This document shows positions 6,382-16,030 of a DNA stretch of 64,000 nucleotides, one piece after another; position 1 is the first letter of the stretch; each line of letters starts with the position of its first letter. The DNA is from Streptomyces sp. NBC_01689. Lineage in GTDB: Bacteria; Actinomycetota; Actinomycetes; Streptomycetales; Streptomycetaceae. Made by a program: the position numbers and the translations under genes. The stretch covers positions 7,998,001 through 8,062,000 of the forward strand of contig NZ_CP109592.1 in the NCBI RefSeq assembly GCF_036250675.1, read 5' to 3'. Under the pieces are notes generated by a model. The model saw only the letters and a program-made list of their open reading frames with translations. It did not search any database and was not told the DNA's origin.

Positions 6382-8095
6382 GCTCTCGCGCCGGGCGTAC
6401 GCCGATCTGTTCGGTCCCACCACCGGCGACCGGATCCGGCTCGCCGACACCGACCTGCTCGTCGAGATCGAGGAGGACCGCTCCGGCGGCCCCGGACGCG
6501 CCGGTGACGAGGCCGTGTTCGGCGGCGGCAAGGTCATCCGGGAGTCCATGGGCCAGTCGCGCGCCACCCGCGCGGAGGGCACTCCCGACACCGTCGTCAC
6601 GGGCGTCGTGATCATCGATCACTGGGGGATCGTCAAGGCCGACCTCGGCATCCGCGACGGCCGGATCACCGGCATCGGCAAGGCCGGCAACCCCGACACC
6701 ATGGACGGTGTCCACCCCGACCTCGTCATCGGCCCGGAGACCGAGATCATCGCGGGCAACGGACGGATCGTCACCGCGGGCGCCATCGACGCGCACGTCC
6801 ACCTGATCTGCCCCCAGATCGCCGACGAGGCGCTGGCCTCCGGCATCACCACGCTGGTGGGCGGCGGCACCGGTCCCGCCGAGGGCTCCAAGGCCACCAC
6901 CGTGACGCCCGGCCCCTGGCATCTGGCCCGGATGCTGGAGTCGATGGAGGGGTATCCGCTCAACTTCGGCCTGCTGGGCAAGGGCAACACGGTCTCGCAC
7001 GACGCGATGCTGTCGCAGATCCGCGGCGGCGCGCTCGGACTGAAGCTGCACGAGGACTGGGGGTCCACGCCGGCCGTCATCGACGCCGCGCTGACCGTCG
7101 CCGACCGCACCGGCATCCAGGTAGCCATCCACACGGACACGCTGAACGAGGCCGGGTTCGTCGGTGACACGCTGGCCGCGATCGGCGGACGCGGCATCCA
7201 CGCCTACCACACCGAGGGCGCCGGCGGCGGGCACGCGCCGGACATCATGACGGTGGTGTCCGAGCCGCACGTGCTGCCCAGCTCCACCAACCCGACCCGG
7301 CCCTACACCGTCAACACCGCCGAGGAACACCTCGACATGCTGATGGTCTGCCACCACCTCAACGCGGCCGTTCCCGAGGACCTGGCCTTCGCCGAGTCGC
7401 GCATCCGGCCGTCCACCATCGGTGCCGAGGACGTCCTGCACGACCTCGGCGCGATCTCGATCATCTCCTCCGACTCCCAGGCGATGGGCCGGGTCGGCGA
7501 GGTCATCATGCGGACCTGGCAGACGGCCCATGTGATGAAGCGGCGGCGCGGCGCGCTGCCGGGCGACGGACGCGCGGACAACCACCGGGTACGTCGCTAT
7601 GTCGCCAAATACACGATCAACCCGGCGCTCGCGCAGGGGCTCGCCCGGGAGATCGGCTCCGTCGAGACCGGCAAACTCGCCGACCTCGTGCTGTGGGAGC
7701 CGGCGTTCTTCGGCGTCAAACCGCACCTGGTCATCAAGGGCGGACAGATCGCCTACGCACAGATGGGCGACGCCAACGCGTCCATCCCGACGCCGCAGCC
7801 GATCCTGCCCCGGCCGATGTTCGGGGCGATCGGGCGGGCGCCCGCCGTGAACTCGTTCAACTTCGTGGCACCGCTGGCCATCGAGGACGGGCTGCCGGAA
7901 CGGCTCTCGCTCGGCAAGAGGTTCCTGGCCATCGACTCCACCCGGGCGGTGACCAAGGCGGACATGCGGGAGAACGACGCCCGGCCGCACGTGAGGGTCG
8001 ATCCCGACAGCTTCGCCGTGCACATCGACGGCGAGCTGGTCGAGGCGGCACCGGCCGCCGAACTGCCCATGGCCCAGCGTTACTTCCTCTTCTGA
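6374..8095 (+). CDS. ureC: Urease alpha (catalytic) subunit
   Basis: 573 aa, full length. The dinuclear nickel site is complete: His141 and His143 (AHVHLI), carbamylated Lys224 (LKLHEDWG), His253 (AIHTDTL), His279 ([10 protein letters not shown]) and Asp367 (SSDSQAMGR); the flap signature MVCHHLN is at 324-330. This indicates an active urease. The ATG at 6374 is inside the end of ureB and gives the usual N-terminus ([20 protein letters not shown]). The stop overlaps the ureF start as TGATG. Confidence 0.98.
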   Translation: MPELSRRAYADLFGPTTGDRIRLADTDLLVEIEEDRSGGPGRAGDEAVFGGGKVIRESMGQSRATRAEGTPDTVVTGVVIIDHWGIVKADLGIRDGRITGIGKAGNPDTMDGVHPDLVIGPETEIIAGNGRIVTAGAIDAHVHLICPQIADEALASGITTLVGGGTGPAEGSKATTVTPGPWHLARMLESMEGYPLNFGLLGKGNTVSHDAMLSQIRGGALGLKLHEDWGSTPAVIDAALTVADRTGIQVAIHTDTLNEAGFVGDTLAAIGGRGIHAYHTEGAGGGHAPDIMTVVSEPHVLPSSTNPTRPYTVNTAEEHLDMLMVCHHLNAAVPEDLAFAESRIRPSTIGAEDVLHDLGAISIISSDSQAMGRVGEVIMRTWQTAHVMKRRRGALPGDGRADNHRVRRYVAKYTINPALAQGLAREIGSVETGKLADLVLWEPAFFGVKPHLVIKGGQIAYAQMGDANASIPTPQPILPRPMFGAIGRAPAVNSFNFVAPLAIEDGLPERLSLGKRFLAIDSTRAVTKADMRENDARPHVRVDPDSFAVHIDGELVEAAPAAELPMAQRYFLF

Positions 8096-8769
8096 TGTCC
8101 CGCGCGGCACTGCTCGTCCTGGCGGACGGCCGCTTCCCCGCCGGTGGGCACGCCCACTCCGGGGGCGCCGAGGCGGCCGTCAGGGCCGGACGGATCAGCG
8201 GGGCGACGAGCCTGGAGGACTTCTGCCGGGGGCGGTTGCACGCGGCGGGGCTGGTGTCGGCGGCCCTCGCCGCGGCGGCCGCGCTCGGCGTCGACCCGGT
8301 GGCACTGGACTCGGCCGCGGACGCCCGGACGCCGTCGCCCGCGCTGCGCGGGGCCGCGCGGCGGCTGGGACGGCAGCTGATGCGGGCGGCGCGGGCTGCC
8401 TGGCCGTCCGACGAACTGGACGCGCTGGCACGGGAGTTCCCCAAGGGAGCGCACCAGCCCGTGGTGCTCGGCGTGGCCGCGCGAGGCGCCGGGCTCGGAG
8501 CGGAGGACGCGGCCCACTGCGCCGCGTACGAGAGCGTCAGCGGGCCGGCGACGGCCACCGTACGGCTGCTGAGCCTGGATCCCTTCGACGCCACGGCGGT
8601 GCTGGCGCGGCTGGCGCCGGAGGTGGACCGGGTGGCCCACCAGGCGGCCGAGGCGGCGCGGCGCGTCGCGGCCGACGGGGTCGACGCGCTGCCGGCGGCA
8701 AGCGCTCCGCTGCTGGAGATCGGTGCGGAGGCGCATGCCGCTTGGGCTGTGCGGTTGTTCGCGTCGTAG
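8095..8769 (+). CDS. ureF: Urease accessory protein UreF
   Basis: 224 aa. UreF with UreD and UreG forms the complex that loads nickel and CO2 into apo-urease; UreF acts on the UreG GTPase. Visible are the N-terminal LLVLADGRFPAGGHAHSGG and the C-terminal ASAPLLEIGAEAH segment typical of the family; the middle is alanine-rich helical. The ATG overlaps the ureC stop by one base. A 357-bp gap with repeats separates it from ureG, unlike the tight packing of ureABCF, so ureGD may have its own promoter. Confidence 0.93.
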   Translation: MSRAALLVLADGRFPAGGHAHSGGAEAAVRAGRISGATSLEDFCRGRLHAAGLVSAALAAAAALGVDPVALDSAADARTPSPALRGAARRLGRQLMRAARAAWPSDELDALAREFPKGAHQPVVLGVAARGAGLGAEDAAHCAAYESVSGPATATVRLLSLDPFDATAVLARLAPEVDRVAHQAAEAARRVAADGVDALPAASAPLLEIGAEAHAAWAVRLFAS

Positions 8770-8901
8770 GAGGTCCGGGGCGGGGGTTGCCGTCCCTCGG
8801 CCACCGGGGCCCCCGCCCCCGGACCCCCGTTCGCCCGCAGGGCCCGTCCTCGAACGGCGGACGGGCCGGACGCGTCGGCCGGAGCGGGAAGGCCCGGGGG
8901 A

Positions 8902-9069
8902 GCCCGGGGCAGGAGGCGCCCGGGGACAGGAGAAGCCCCGGGGCAGGAAATGCCCAAGGGCGAAAGAAGCCCCGGGACGGGAGTAGCCCGGGGACGGGAG
9001 GTGCCCGGGGACGGAAGGTGCCCGGGGCAGGAGAAGCCGGGGACGGGGAGATCCCGGGGAGTCCGCGGG
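8902..9069. repeat. 17-bp tandem repeat array between ureF and ureG
   Basis: About ten consecutive units of 16-17 bp with consensus GCCCGGGGACGGGAGGT start at 8902, 8918, 8935, 8952, 8969, 8986, 9003, 9020, 9036 and 9053. The period is not a multiple of three and the frame has no protein-like content. The remaining gap (8770-8901, 9070-9126) contains no gene. The same unit length recurs upstream of ureA, and the reverse complement of this consensus shares a CTGTCC..GGGC core with it. Confidence 0.8.
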
Positions 9070-9126
9070 TGGGAAAGTCGGAAAACGTCGGAGAACCGGT
9101 CTCGGCCGGGGAACGGAGCCGCAATC

Positions 9127-9810
9127 ATGCATCTCGACCATCCTCACGGCCACGAAGGGGCGTCCGCGGTGAGTGCCGACGCGCGGCGTCCCGACGGTTC
9201 GCGCAGGGCTCTGCGGATCGGGCTCGGCGGGCCCGTGGGGTCCGGCAAGACCGCGACCGTCGCCGCGCTCTGCCGGGCACTGCGCGACGAGCTGTCGCTC
9301 GCGGTCGTGACGAACGACATCTACACGCGTGAGGACGCCGAGTTCCTGCTCCGGGAGGCGGTGCTGCCGCCCGAGCGGATCACCGCCGTCGAGACGGGGG
9401 CCTGCCCGCACACCGCGATCCGGGACGACATCTCGGCCAACCTCGAAGCGGTGGAGGACCTGGAGGACGAGGCCGGACCGCTGGATCTGATCCTGGTGGA
9501 GTCCGGGGGGGACAACCTCACGGCCACCTTCTCCCGGGGGCTCGTCGACGCGCAGATCTTCGTGATCGACGTGGCGGGCGGTGACGACATCCCGCGCAAG
9601 GGCGGCCCGGGCGTCACCACCGCCGATCTGCTCGTCGTCAACAAGACGGACCTCGCGCCCCACGTGGGCTCCGATCTGGCCCGGATGGCGGCGGACGCCA
9701 AGGCGCAGCGCGCCGAACTCCCGGTCGTGCTCCAGTCGTTGAGGTCGGAGCAGGGTGTCGCCGAGGTCGCGGGGTGGGTGCGGGAACGGCTCGCCGCGTG
9801 GACGGCGTGA
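9127..9810 (+). CDS. ureG: Urease accessory GTPase UreG
   Basis: 227 aa SIMIBI-class GTPase that drives nickel insertion into urease. The P-loop GGPVGSGKT is at residues 34-42, the metal-binding CPH is inside [13 protein letters not shown], and the NKTD guanine-specificity motif is in VVNKTDLAP. The N-terminus has a His-rich head (HLDHPHGHE), a common nickel-holding extension of UreG in organisms without UreE. ATG 9127 follows GGAACGGAG. No ureE gene is seen in the cluster, normal for Streptomyces. Confidence 0.97.
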   Translation: MHLDHPHGHEGASAVSADARRPDGSRRALRIGLGGPVGSGKTATVAALCRALRDELSLAVVTNDIYTREDAEFLLREAVLPPERITAVETGACPHTAIRDDISANLEAVEDLEDEAGPLDLILVESGGDNLTATFSRGLVDAQIFVIDVAGGDDIPRKGGPGVTTADLLVVNKTDLAPHVGSDLARMAADAKAQRAELPVVLQSLRSEQGVAEVAGWVRERLAAWTA

Positions 9811-10565
9811 CGACCGCCGGCGTGCGGGCCACGGCGCGGATCGCCGCACGCGCCGACGGCCGGGGCTCCACCGCGCTGCCCGTCCTGGACGGCGAGGGCC
9901 CGCTCGCCCTGCGCCGCACCCGGGGACACGGCGACGAGGCGCGGGTGATGCTCGTCGGCGCGATGAGCGGACCGCTCGGCAACGACCGTCTCGCCGTGGA
10001 GGCGACCGTCGCCGAGGGAGCGCGGCTGCACGTCGGCTCGGCGGCCGCGACCATCGCCCTGCCGGGACAGGCGAAGGGGGAGGCCCGTTACGACGTACGG
10101 CTCCGCGTCGCCGACGGGGGTGAACTGCGCTGGCTTCCGGAACAGTTGATCTCCGCGGCCGGGAGCGATCTGCGTGTCGCCTCGGACGTCGCACTCGAAC
10201 CCGGCGCGCGGCTCGTGTTCCGTGAGGAGCAGGTGCTCGGCCGCGTCGGTGAGCGACCCGGTCGGCTCACCAGCCGGCTCACCGTGCGGCTCGGCGGGCG
10301 GACGCTGCTCGACCAGGAGGTGTCGTGCGGCCCCGGAGCCCCTGGCGGATGGGACGGCCCCGCCGTCCTCGGGGGACATCGCGCCCTCGGGCAACTTCTC
10401 GTCGTCAGGCCGGAGTTCGAGGAGAGGCCGCCGCCGGCGCGACTGCTGGGGGAGTACGCGGCCGTCAATCCGCTCGCCGGACCGGCTGTTCTGGTGAGCG
10501 CGCTCGCACCGGACGCGCTGCTGCTGCGGCGGATTCTGGACGAGGCGTTGAGGTCGTTCGACTGA
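9807..10565 (+). CDS. ureD: Urease accessory protein UreD (UreH)
   Basis: 252 aa from GTG 9807, which overlaps the ureG stop as GTGA; GTG 9798 is an alternative. UreD is the scaffold that docks the UreFG complex on apo-urease. Recognisable family segments are [45 protein letters not shown] and the [17 protein letters not shown] strand. Last gene of the urease cluster. Confidence 0.92.
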   Translation: MTTAGVRATARIAARADGRGSTALPVLDGEGPLALRRTRGHGDEARVMLVGAMSGPLGNDRLAVEATVAEGARLHVGSAAATIALPGQAKGEARYDVRLRVADGGELRWLPEQLISAAGSDLRVASDVALEPGARLVFREEQVLGRVGERPGRLTSRLTVRLGGRTLLDQEVSCGPGAPGGWDGPAVLGGHRALGQLLVVRPEFEERPPPARLLGEYAAVNPLAGPAVLVSALAPDALLLRRILDEALRSFD

Positions 10566-10657
10566 GAGTCCGCTCAACGGGCCCTCGCACACCGCTTATC
10601 GGATTAGTAAAGAAGCCCGGTCACCCCTGTTCTCAGGGACCTCACAGCAGAAAGGAT

Positions 10658-10686
10658 CCCCGTACCATTCGCAACGATGTACGGGG
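10658..10686 (+). promoter_or_regulatory. 5' leader hairpin reaching the ribosome site of the S33 peptidase gene
   Basis: CCCCGTAC (10658-10665) can pair perfectly with GTACGGGG (10679-10686) around a 13-nt loop. The 3' arm contains the first four G of the Shine-Dalgarno GGGGAGG, and the TTG start is only 9 nt further. The arrangement could limit translation; this is inference from sequence. Confidence 0.4.
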
Positions 10687-10695
10687 AGGTCCCAC

Positions 10696-12306
10696 TTGAG
10701 GTCCAAGAGACCGACGAAGCGGGTGACGGCGCTCGGTTCGGCCGGCGTGCTCATCACGGCGACCCTGATAGCCGGAGCCGTGGCGGCCCCGTCGGCCACC
10801 GCCGACTCACGTCAGAGCTCCAGCCACGGGCAGAGCCGCGAGCAGCGCGGTGCCGCCGTCGCCGCGGACCGGGCCGCCAAGGCGGGGATCGACTGGCAGG
10901 ACTGCCCGGCAGACTGGGGCTTCGTGAAGCCCATCCAGTGCGGCTGGGTCAGCGTCCCGCTGGACTACGCCCACCCGAACGGCAAGCAGCTCAAGCTCGC
11001 CGTCGACCGCATCGGGTCCACCGGGACGAAGGCGGAGCGCCAGGGCGCCCTCGTCTACAACCCGGGCGGCCCCGGCGGCTCCGGCATGCGCTTCCCGACC
11101 CGGGTCACCGGCAAGAACCCGCTCTGGGTGAACACCTCGAAGGCCTACGACTTCGTGGGCTTCGACCCGCGTGGTGTCGGCCACTCCGCGCCCATCTCCT
11201 GCATCGACCCGCAGGAGTTCGTGAAGGCGCCCAAGGCGGACCCGGTCCCGGACAGCGAGGCGGACAAGCGCGCCCAGCGGAAGCTGGCCGCCGAGTACGC
11301 CGACGGCTGTGCCGAGCGCAGCGGCAAGGCCGTCCTGCAGCAGATGACCACGCCCAACACCGCCCGCGACCTGGACGTCATCCGCGCCGCGCTCGGTGAG
11401 AAGAAGCTCAACTACCTGGGCGTCTCGTACGGCACCTACCTCGGCGCCGTCTACGGCACGCTCTTCCCGGGGCACGTCCGCCGCATGATCGTGGACAGCG
11501 TGGTCAACCCGGCCCAGGAGAACATCTGGTACGAGGCGAACCTGGGCCAGGACGTGGCCTTCGAGGGCCGCTGGAAGGACTGGGAGGACTGGGTCGCCAA
11601 GAACGACGCGGCCTTCCACCTCGGCGACACCCGCGCCAAGGTGCAGAACCAGTGGCTGAAGCTGCGTGCCGCGGCGAAGAAGAGCCCGCTGGGCGGAGTC
11701 GTCGGACCCGCCGAGCTGATCTCCTTCTTCCAGAGCGCCCCGTACTACGACTCCTCGTGGGTGCCGGTCGCGACGGTGTTCAGCAAGTACGTCGCCGGTG
11801 ACACCCAGGCGATGGTGGACGCCGCCGCTCCGGACCTGTCGGACACCGCCGGCAACATCACCGCGGAGAACGGCAACGCCGTCTACACGGCCGTCGAGTG
11901 CACCGACGCCAAGTGGCCCACGAGCTGGAACAAGTGGGACCGGGACAACACGCGGCTGAACAAGGACTACCCGTTCATGACGTGGGCCAACGCGTGGATG
12001 AACCTGCCGTGCGCCACGTGGCCGGTCAAGCAGCAGACCCCGGTCGACGTCAGGACCGGCAAGGGACTGCCGAGCGTCCTGATCGTGCAGTCCACGCGTG
12101 ACGCCGCGACCCCGTACCCGGGCGCGGTCGAACTGCACAAGCGCTTCAAGGGTTCGCGTCTCATCACCGAGAACGGCGCGGGCTCGCACGGTGTGACCGG
12201 CCTGGTCAACCCGTGCATCAACTCGCGGGTGGACACCTACCTGCTCACCGGCGCGACCGACAGGTCCGACGTGACGTGCACCCCGCACGCCACGCCCGCG
12301 CCGTAA
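10696..12306 (+). CDS. Secreted S33-family alpha/beta-hydrolase, tripeptidyl-aminopeptidase type
   Basis: 536 aa. A signal peptide occupies roughly residues 1-37 (basic head RSKRPTKR, hydrophobic core 14-31, cleavage near ATA-DS). The alpha/beta-hydrolase fold shows the oxyanion segment YNPGGPGGSG at 121-130, nucleophile Ser244 in GVSYGTYLG, Asp472 in STRDAATP and His498 in GSHGV. The C-terminal TAP-like domain includes the Cys pairs seen in Streptomyces Tap/SlpD/E enzymes, which remove tripeptides from secreted proteins. The start is TTG 10696, five nt after GGGGAGGT, an uncommon codon. Single-gene unit closed by a strong hairpin. Confidence 0.9.
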   Translation: MRSKRPTKRVTALGSAGVLITATLIAGAVAAPSATADSRQSSSHGQSREQRGAAVAADRAAKAGIDWQDCPADWGFVKPIQCGWVSVPLDYAHPNGKQLKLAVDRIGSTGTKAERQGALVYNPGGPGGSGMRFPTRVTGKNPLWVNTSKAYDFVGFDPRGVGHSAPISCIDPQEFVKAPKADPVPDSEADKRAQRKLAAEYADGCAERSGKAVLQQMTTPNTARDLDVIRAALGEKKLNYLGVSYGTYLGAVYGTLFPGHVRRMIVDSVVNPAQENIWYEANLGQDVAFEGRWKDWEDWVAKNDAAFHLGDTRAKVQNQWLKLRAAAKKSPLGGVVGPAELISFFQSAPYYDSSWVPVATVFSKYVAGDTQAMVDAAAPDLSDTAGNITAENGNAVYTAVECTDAKWPTSWNKWDRDNTRLNKDYPFMTWANAWMNLPCATWPVKQQTPVDVRTGKGLPSVLIVQSTRDAATPYPGAVELHKRFKGSRLITENGAGSHGVTGLVNPCINSRVDTYLLTGATDRSDVTCTPHATPAP

Positions 12307-12315
12307 CACCCCGCA

Positions 12316-12354
12316 CACGAAGGGGCGGCCGGTCCTCCGGCCGCCCCTTTTCGT
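12316..12354. terminator. Strong hairpin terminator
   Basis: CACGAAGGGGCGGCCGG and CCGGCCGCCCCTTTTCGTG form a long stem with a TCCT loop directly after the S33 peptidase stop. The 3' arm includes a TTTT run. It sits between convergent genes and may serve both. Confidence 0.85.
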
Positions 12355-12444
12355 GTCACCGTCTCCGCGGCCCCGACCCTCCGCACCGGTCCCCGCCACC
12401 GACCCCGACGGCTTCACCGGTCCACGCGAGGTCCCGGCGGACCG

Positions 12445-13161
12445 TCAGCTCAACGGCATCCGGGGGAACCTGCGCGCGTTCTCGGCCGCCACCTCGGCCT
12501 TGACGTCGGCCGCGTACCGGTCGACGTACTCCTGCCCGGAGAGGGTGAGAACGGCGTACATGATCTCGTCGGTGACCGCCCGCAGGACGACCTTCTCGTT
12601 CTCCAGGCCCGCATAGCGGGAGAAGTCGAGGGGCTCCCCGAACCGGATCACCACGGGACGGAAGTCGGGGATCTTCTGGCCCGGCGGCTGCGCCTCGAAC
12701 GTACCGATCATCGCGCAGGGGACGACCGGCACCCCGGCCTTGAGCGCCATGACGGCGACGCCGACCTTGCCCTTGTAGAGGCGCCCGTCGTGCGAGCGGG
12801 TCCCCTCCGGGTAGATGCCCAGCAGTTCGCCGCGGCGCAGTACGCCGAGGCCCTCCCGGATCGCGGCCTGGCCCGCCTCCTTGCCGGAGCGGTCCACCGG
12901 GATCTGCCCGGCGCTGCGGAAGAAGGCGGCCGTCAGTCTGCCCTTGATCCCCGGTCCGGTGAAGTACTCCGCCTTCGCCAGGAAGGTGATCCGGCGCTTC
13001 AGGACCGCGGGCAGCAGGAAGTGGTCGGAGAAGGACAGGTGGTTGCCCGCCACGATGGCGGCCCCCGACGACGGTATGTGCTCCAGGCCCTCGATCCGAG
13101 GCCGGAAGGCGAGCCTCAACAGCGGACCCAGAAGCACATGTTTGAGCACGTTGTAGAACAC
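12445..13161 (-). CDS. 1-acylglycerol-3-phosphate acyltransferase (PlsC family)
   Basis: 238 aa. The acyltransferase signature HxxxxD is at His41-Asp46 (NHLSFSDH) and the second block YPEGTRS at 117-123. It transfers an acyl chain to lysophosphatidic acid or a related lysolipid at the inner membrane face; streptomycetes have several paralogues, so the exact substrate is open. The start is GTG 13161; the first 20 residues (VLKHVLLGPLLRLAF) form an amphipathic/hydrophobic anchor. It ends convergently with the S33 peptidase gene. Confidence 0.9.
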   Translation of the reverse strand: MFYNVLKHVLLGPLLRLAFRPRIEGLEHIPSSGAAIVAGNHLSFSDHFLLPAVLKRRITFLAKAEYFTGPGIKGRLTAAFFRSAGQIPVDRSGKEAGQAAIREGLGVLRRGELLGIYPEGTRSHDGRLYKGKVGVAVMALKAGVPVVPCAMIGTFEAQPPGQKIPDFRPVVIRFGEPLDFSRYAGLENEKVVLRAVTDEIMYAVLTLSGQEYVDRYAADVKAEVAAENARRFPRMPLS

Positions 13162-13273
13162 TTGGAGCGCTCCTCTGTTCCTCCGGGCCCTCCCCGGGGA
13201 GCGATCAGTGTAGGCGTGCCCGTCGCCGGGGGTAACCGTCCGGGCGTCACTCTCCGTGGCGCCGTGGCCGGTA

Positions 13274-14500
13274 TCAGACCCCTTGTGCCAGAACCTTCTC
13301 CAGGGCGGCGAGAGCGGACCGGAGCTCGTCGGCGGTGATGGTCAGCGGCGGGGCCAGCCGCACGGTCGAGCCGTGGGTGTCCTTGACGAGGATTCCCTCG
13401 CGCAGGAGGCCCTCGCTGATCTCGCGGCCGGTGCCGATGGCCGGGTCGATGTCGACGCCCGCCCACAGCCCGCGTGCGCGGAAGGCCTCCACGCCCTTGC
13501 CCACGAGGGCGGTGAGACCGTCCCGCAGGACCACGCCGAGCTCGGCCGCCCGGCGCTGGTACTCGCCCGTCTCCAGCAGTCCGACGACCGCCGACCCGAC
13601 CGTCGCGGCGAGCGGGTTGCCGCCGAACGTCGAGCCGTGCTCGCCGGGGCGCAGCACCTCCAGGACGTCGCGGCGCCCCACCACCGCCGAGACCGGCACG
13701 ATGCCGCCGCCGAGCGCCTTGCCGAGCAGCAGCAGGTCCGGGACGACGTTCTCGTGGTCGACGGCGAGGGTGCTGCCCGTCCGCCCCAGGCCCGACTGGA
13801 TCTCGTCCGCGACGAACAGGCAGCCCGCCCGGCGGGTCAGCTCGCGCACACCGGTCAGGTAGCCGTCGTCGGGGATCACCACGCCCGCCTCGCCCTGGAT
13901 GGGCTCGATCAACACGGCCGCGGTCGTCTCGTCGACCGCCGCCTCCAGCGCCGCGAGATCGTTGTACGGGACGATCCGGAACCCCGGGGTGAAGGGGCCG
14001 AAGCCGCTGCGGGCGGTCTCGTCGGTGGAGAAGCTCACGATCGTGGTCGTCCGGCCGTGGAAGTTGTCCGCGGCCACGACGATGGTCGCCCGGTCCGGGG
14101 CGACACCCTTCACCTCGTAGGCCCACTTGCGGGCCACCTTGACGGCGCTCTCCACCGCCTCGGCGCCGGTGTTCATCGGCAGGACCATGTCCAGGCCCGT
14201 CAGCCGGGCCAGGGACGCGGCGAAATCGGCCAGCCGGTCGTTGTGGAAGGCGCGGGAGGTCAGGGTGAGCCGGTCGAGCTGGCGGTGCGCCGCCTCGATC
14301 AGCACGGGGTTGCGGTGGCCGAAGTTGAGGGCCGAGTAACCCGCCAGCATGTCGAGGTAGCGGCGGCCCTCGACGTCCTCGACCCAGGTGCCCTCGGCAC
14401 GGGCGACGACGACGGGCAGCGGGTGGTAGTTGTGCGCGAGGACCGGCGCCTCGGCGCGGATCAGCTCGGCGGACGTGTGCGTACGGGCGGGAGCGGTCAT
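13274..14500 (-). CDS. rocD: Ornithine aminotransferase
   Basis: 408 aa class-III PLP aminotransferase. Lys261 in LLLGKALGGG is the Schiff-base lysine, Asp232 (FVADEIQSGLGRTG) binds the pyridine nitrogen, and the N-terminus (AHNYHPLPVVVARAEG) is typical of ornithine aminotransferases. It turns ornithine and 2-oxoglutarate into glutamate semialdehyde and glutamate. ATG 14500 overlaps the upstream ddaH stop as ATGA. With ddaH it forms an arginine-derived amino-acid catabolic pair, headed by an Lrp regulator. Confidence 0.95.
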   Translation of the reverse strand: MTAPARTHTSAELIRAEAPVLAHNYHPLPVVVARAEGTWVEDVEGRRYLDMLAGYSALNFGHRNPVLIEAAHRQLDRLTLTSRAFHNDRLADFAASLARLTGLDMVLPMNTGAEAVESAVKVARKWAYEVKGVAPDRATIVVAADNFHGRTTTIVSFSTDETARSGFGPFTPGFRIVPYNDLAALEAAVDETTAAVLIEPIQGEAGVVIPDDGYLTGVRELTRRAGCLFVADEIQSGLGRTGSTLAVDHENVVPDLLLLGKALGGGIVPVSAVVGRRDVLEVLRPGEHGSTFGGNPLAATVGSAVVGLLETGEYQRRAAELGVVLRDGLTALVGKGVEAFRARGLWAGVDIDPAIGTGREISEGLLREGILVKDTHGSTVRLAPPLTITADELRSALAALEKVLAQGV

Positions 14501-15318
14501 GAGCGGATCTCCTGGGTGCAGCACTTGATGCCGCCGCCGGCCTTGTGGAACTCGGAGAGGTCGACGGGGACGGGGACGTAACCGTGCCGGACGAGCTGGT
14601 CGGCCAGGGCCTCGGCACACGGCGAGATGAAGACGTGACGGCCGTCGGAGACGGAGTTCAGGCCGAAGGTCATCGCGTCCTCGCGGGTCGCGACGACCGC
14701 GTCCGGGAAGAGCCGGGCCAGTACCTCGCGGCTGCCGGGCGAGAACGCCTCCGGGTAGTAGGCGATGTTCGCCGCGGGCCCGTCCTCCAGGACGAAGAGG
14801 GCCGTGTCCAGGTGGTAGAAGCGCGCGTCCACCAGCTGGAGGCTGATCACCGGGACGCCGAAGAACTCCTGGACCTCGCGGTGCGCCTCCCGCGTCGTAC
14901 GGAAACCGGTGCCCGCCAGGAGGTAGCGGCCGACCGGGACGAGGTCGCCCTCGCCCTCGCAGACGGATTCGGGACGGTAGACGTCGAAGCCGGCGTTCTT
15001 GAACCAGGACTCGTAGGCGCCGGACTCGGGACGGCGCTGGGGCGCGTGGAAGAGCGAACCGAAGACACGGCCCGCGAGGACGAGCGCGGAGTTCGCCGCG
15101 AACACCATGTCCGGGAGATCCGCCACCGGCTCCACGGTGTCCACGGTGTGCCCATGGGCACGGTAGGCGCTGATCAGCGCCCTCCACTGGCCGTGGGCCA
15201 GATCGACGTCCACCCGGGTGTCGGGATGCATCCACGGGTTGATCGCGTACTGCACGGCGAAGTGTCTGGGTTCGCAGACGAGAAAGCGCCGGGGGCGCGG
15301 CACACGGCTGTCAGGCAC
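14497..15318 (-). CDS. ddaH: Dimethylarginine dimethylaminohydrolase / amidinohydrolase
   Basis: 273 aa of the amidinotransferase fold. The catalytic cysteine is in the C-terminal GGGIKCCTQE (Cys266/267). Other family features are FLVCEPRHFAVQYAINPWM near the start, DMVFAANSALV and the LDTALFVLEDG strand with the active-site His in FYHLDT. Hydrolyses methylated arginine to citrulline and methylamines, or a related guanidino compound. GTG 15318 is chosen: GGAGG lies 9 nt before it and upstream codons are not protein-like. Translationally coupled to rocD. Confidence 0.9.
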   Translation of the reverse strand: MPDSRVPRPRRFLVCEPRHFAVQYAINPWMHPDTRVDVDLAHGQWRALISAYRAHGHTVDTVEPVADLPDMVFAANSALVLAGRVFGSLFHAPQRRPESGAYESWFKNAGFDVYRPESVCEGEGDLVPVGRYLLAGTGFRTTREAHREVQEFFGVPVISLQLVDARFYHLDTALFVLEDGPAANIAYYPEAFSPGSREVLARLFPDAVVATREDAMTFGLNSVSDGRHVFISPCAEALADQLVRHGYVPVPVDLSEFHKAGGGIKCCTQEIRS

Positions 15319-15440
15319 AGAGAGGTTCCTCCGCTTCCTGCGGTGTTGACGGGGGTGCCTCAAAGGTAGGAAACGGGGGATACGGGCGACAAGCGACGAG
15401 AGCTGCGTGTGTGCGCAGCATCGCTGCGCAAACACGGTGG

Positions 15441-15953
15441 TCAGCGCACGTTCGATGCGTCCTGGGTCTCCTGCGGGGCGGCATGGGTCGCGCCCGCCTC
15501 AGGAGCCTCCGGCAGCAGATGGGACAGCACCATGTAGCTGATCGTCTTCCGGATGAACGGCTCGGTACGGATCCGCTCCAGGACCTCCTCGAAGTGGTCC
15601 ACATCCGTGGCGCGTACATGCAGCAGCGCGTCCGCACCCCCGGTCACGGTCATGGCCGCGGTGATCTCCGGATGGTTGCGGACCACCTCCGCGAGCCGCC
15701 GGGGCGGCGCCGCGCCCTCGCAGTACACCTCGACGTACGCCTCCGTGCGCCAGCCGAGCGCCGCCGGCTGCACCGTCGCCGTGAACCCCGTGATCACGCC
15801 GGTCTCGCGGAGCCGGTCCACCCGCCGTTTGACGGCGGTCGCCGACAGCCCGATCGCCGCGCCGATCTCGGCGAAGCTCGTCCGGGCATTGGCCATCAGA
15901 GCCGTGATGATCTTGCGGTCGAGTTCGTCGAACATCCCGGACTTGCTGTTCAT
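15441..15953 (-). CDS. Lrp/AsnC-family regulator
   Basis: 170 aa. The AsnC-type helix-turn-helix occupies residues 8-58 (FDELDRKIITALMANARTSF, then IGLSATAVKRRVDRL) and a RAM ligand-binding domain spans about 72-150. The extra C-terminal 20 residues (polar, Ala/Glu-rich) are beyond the usual Lrp length. It is transcribed in the same direction and just upstream (122 bp) of ddaH-rocD, so it probably senses an amino acid of this pathway and controls the pair. Confidence 0.92.
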   Translation of the reverse strand: MNSKSGMFDELDRKIITALMANARTSFAEIGAAIGLSATAVKRRVDRLRETGVITGFTATVQPAALGWRTEAYVEVYCEGAAPPRRLAEVVRNHPEITAAMTVTGGADALLHVRATDVDHFEEVLERIRTEPFIRKTISYMVLSHLLPEAPEAGATHAAPQETQDASNVR

Positions 15954-16030
15954 GGCGGCACTGTATCCAGCGAGAACGCCCACACCCCGCACATGTCCAG
16001 GCGTACGAATCACTCTTACACTCCACTTCC

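Noticed and set aside
6149..8110. 653-codon minus-strand frame across the urease alpha gene
   Set aside because: Antisense of ureC, which has full catalytic motifs; the frame is His/Arg/Gly-rich with no domain.
8902..9069. Possible CRISPR array
   Set aside because: Units of 16-17 bp are contiguous without spacers; no cas genes are present.
8950..9126. N-terminal extension of UreG
   Set aside because: It is encoded by the 17-bp array and would be Gly/Arg/Pro nonsense; UreG starts at 9127.
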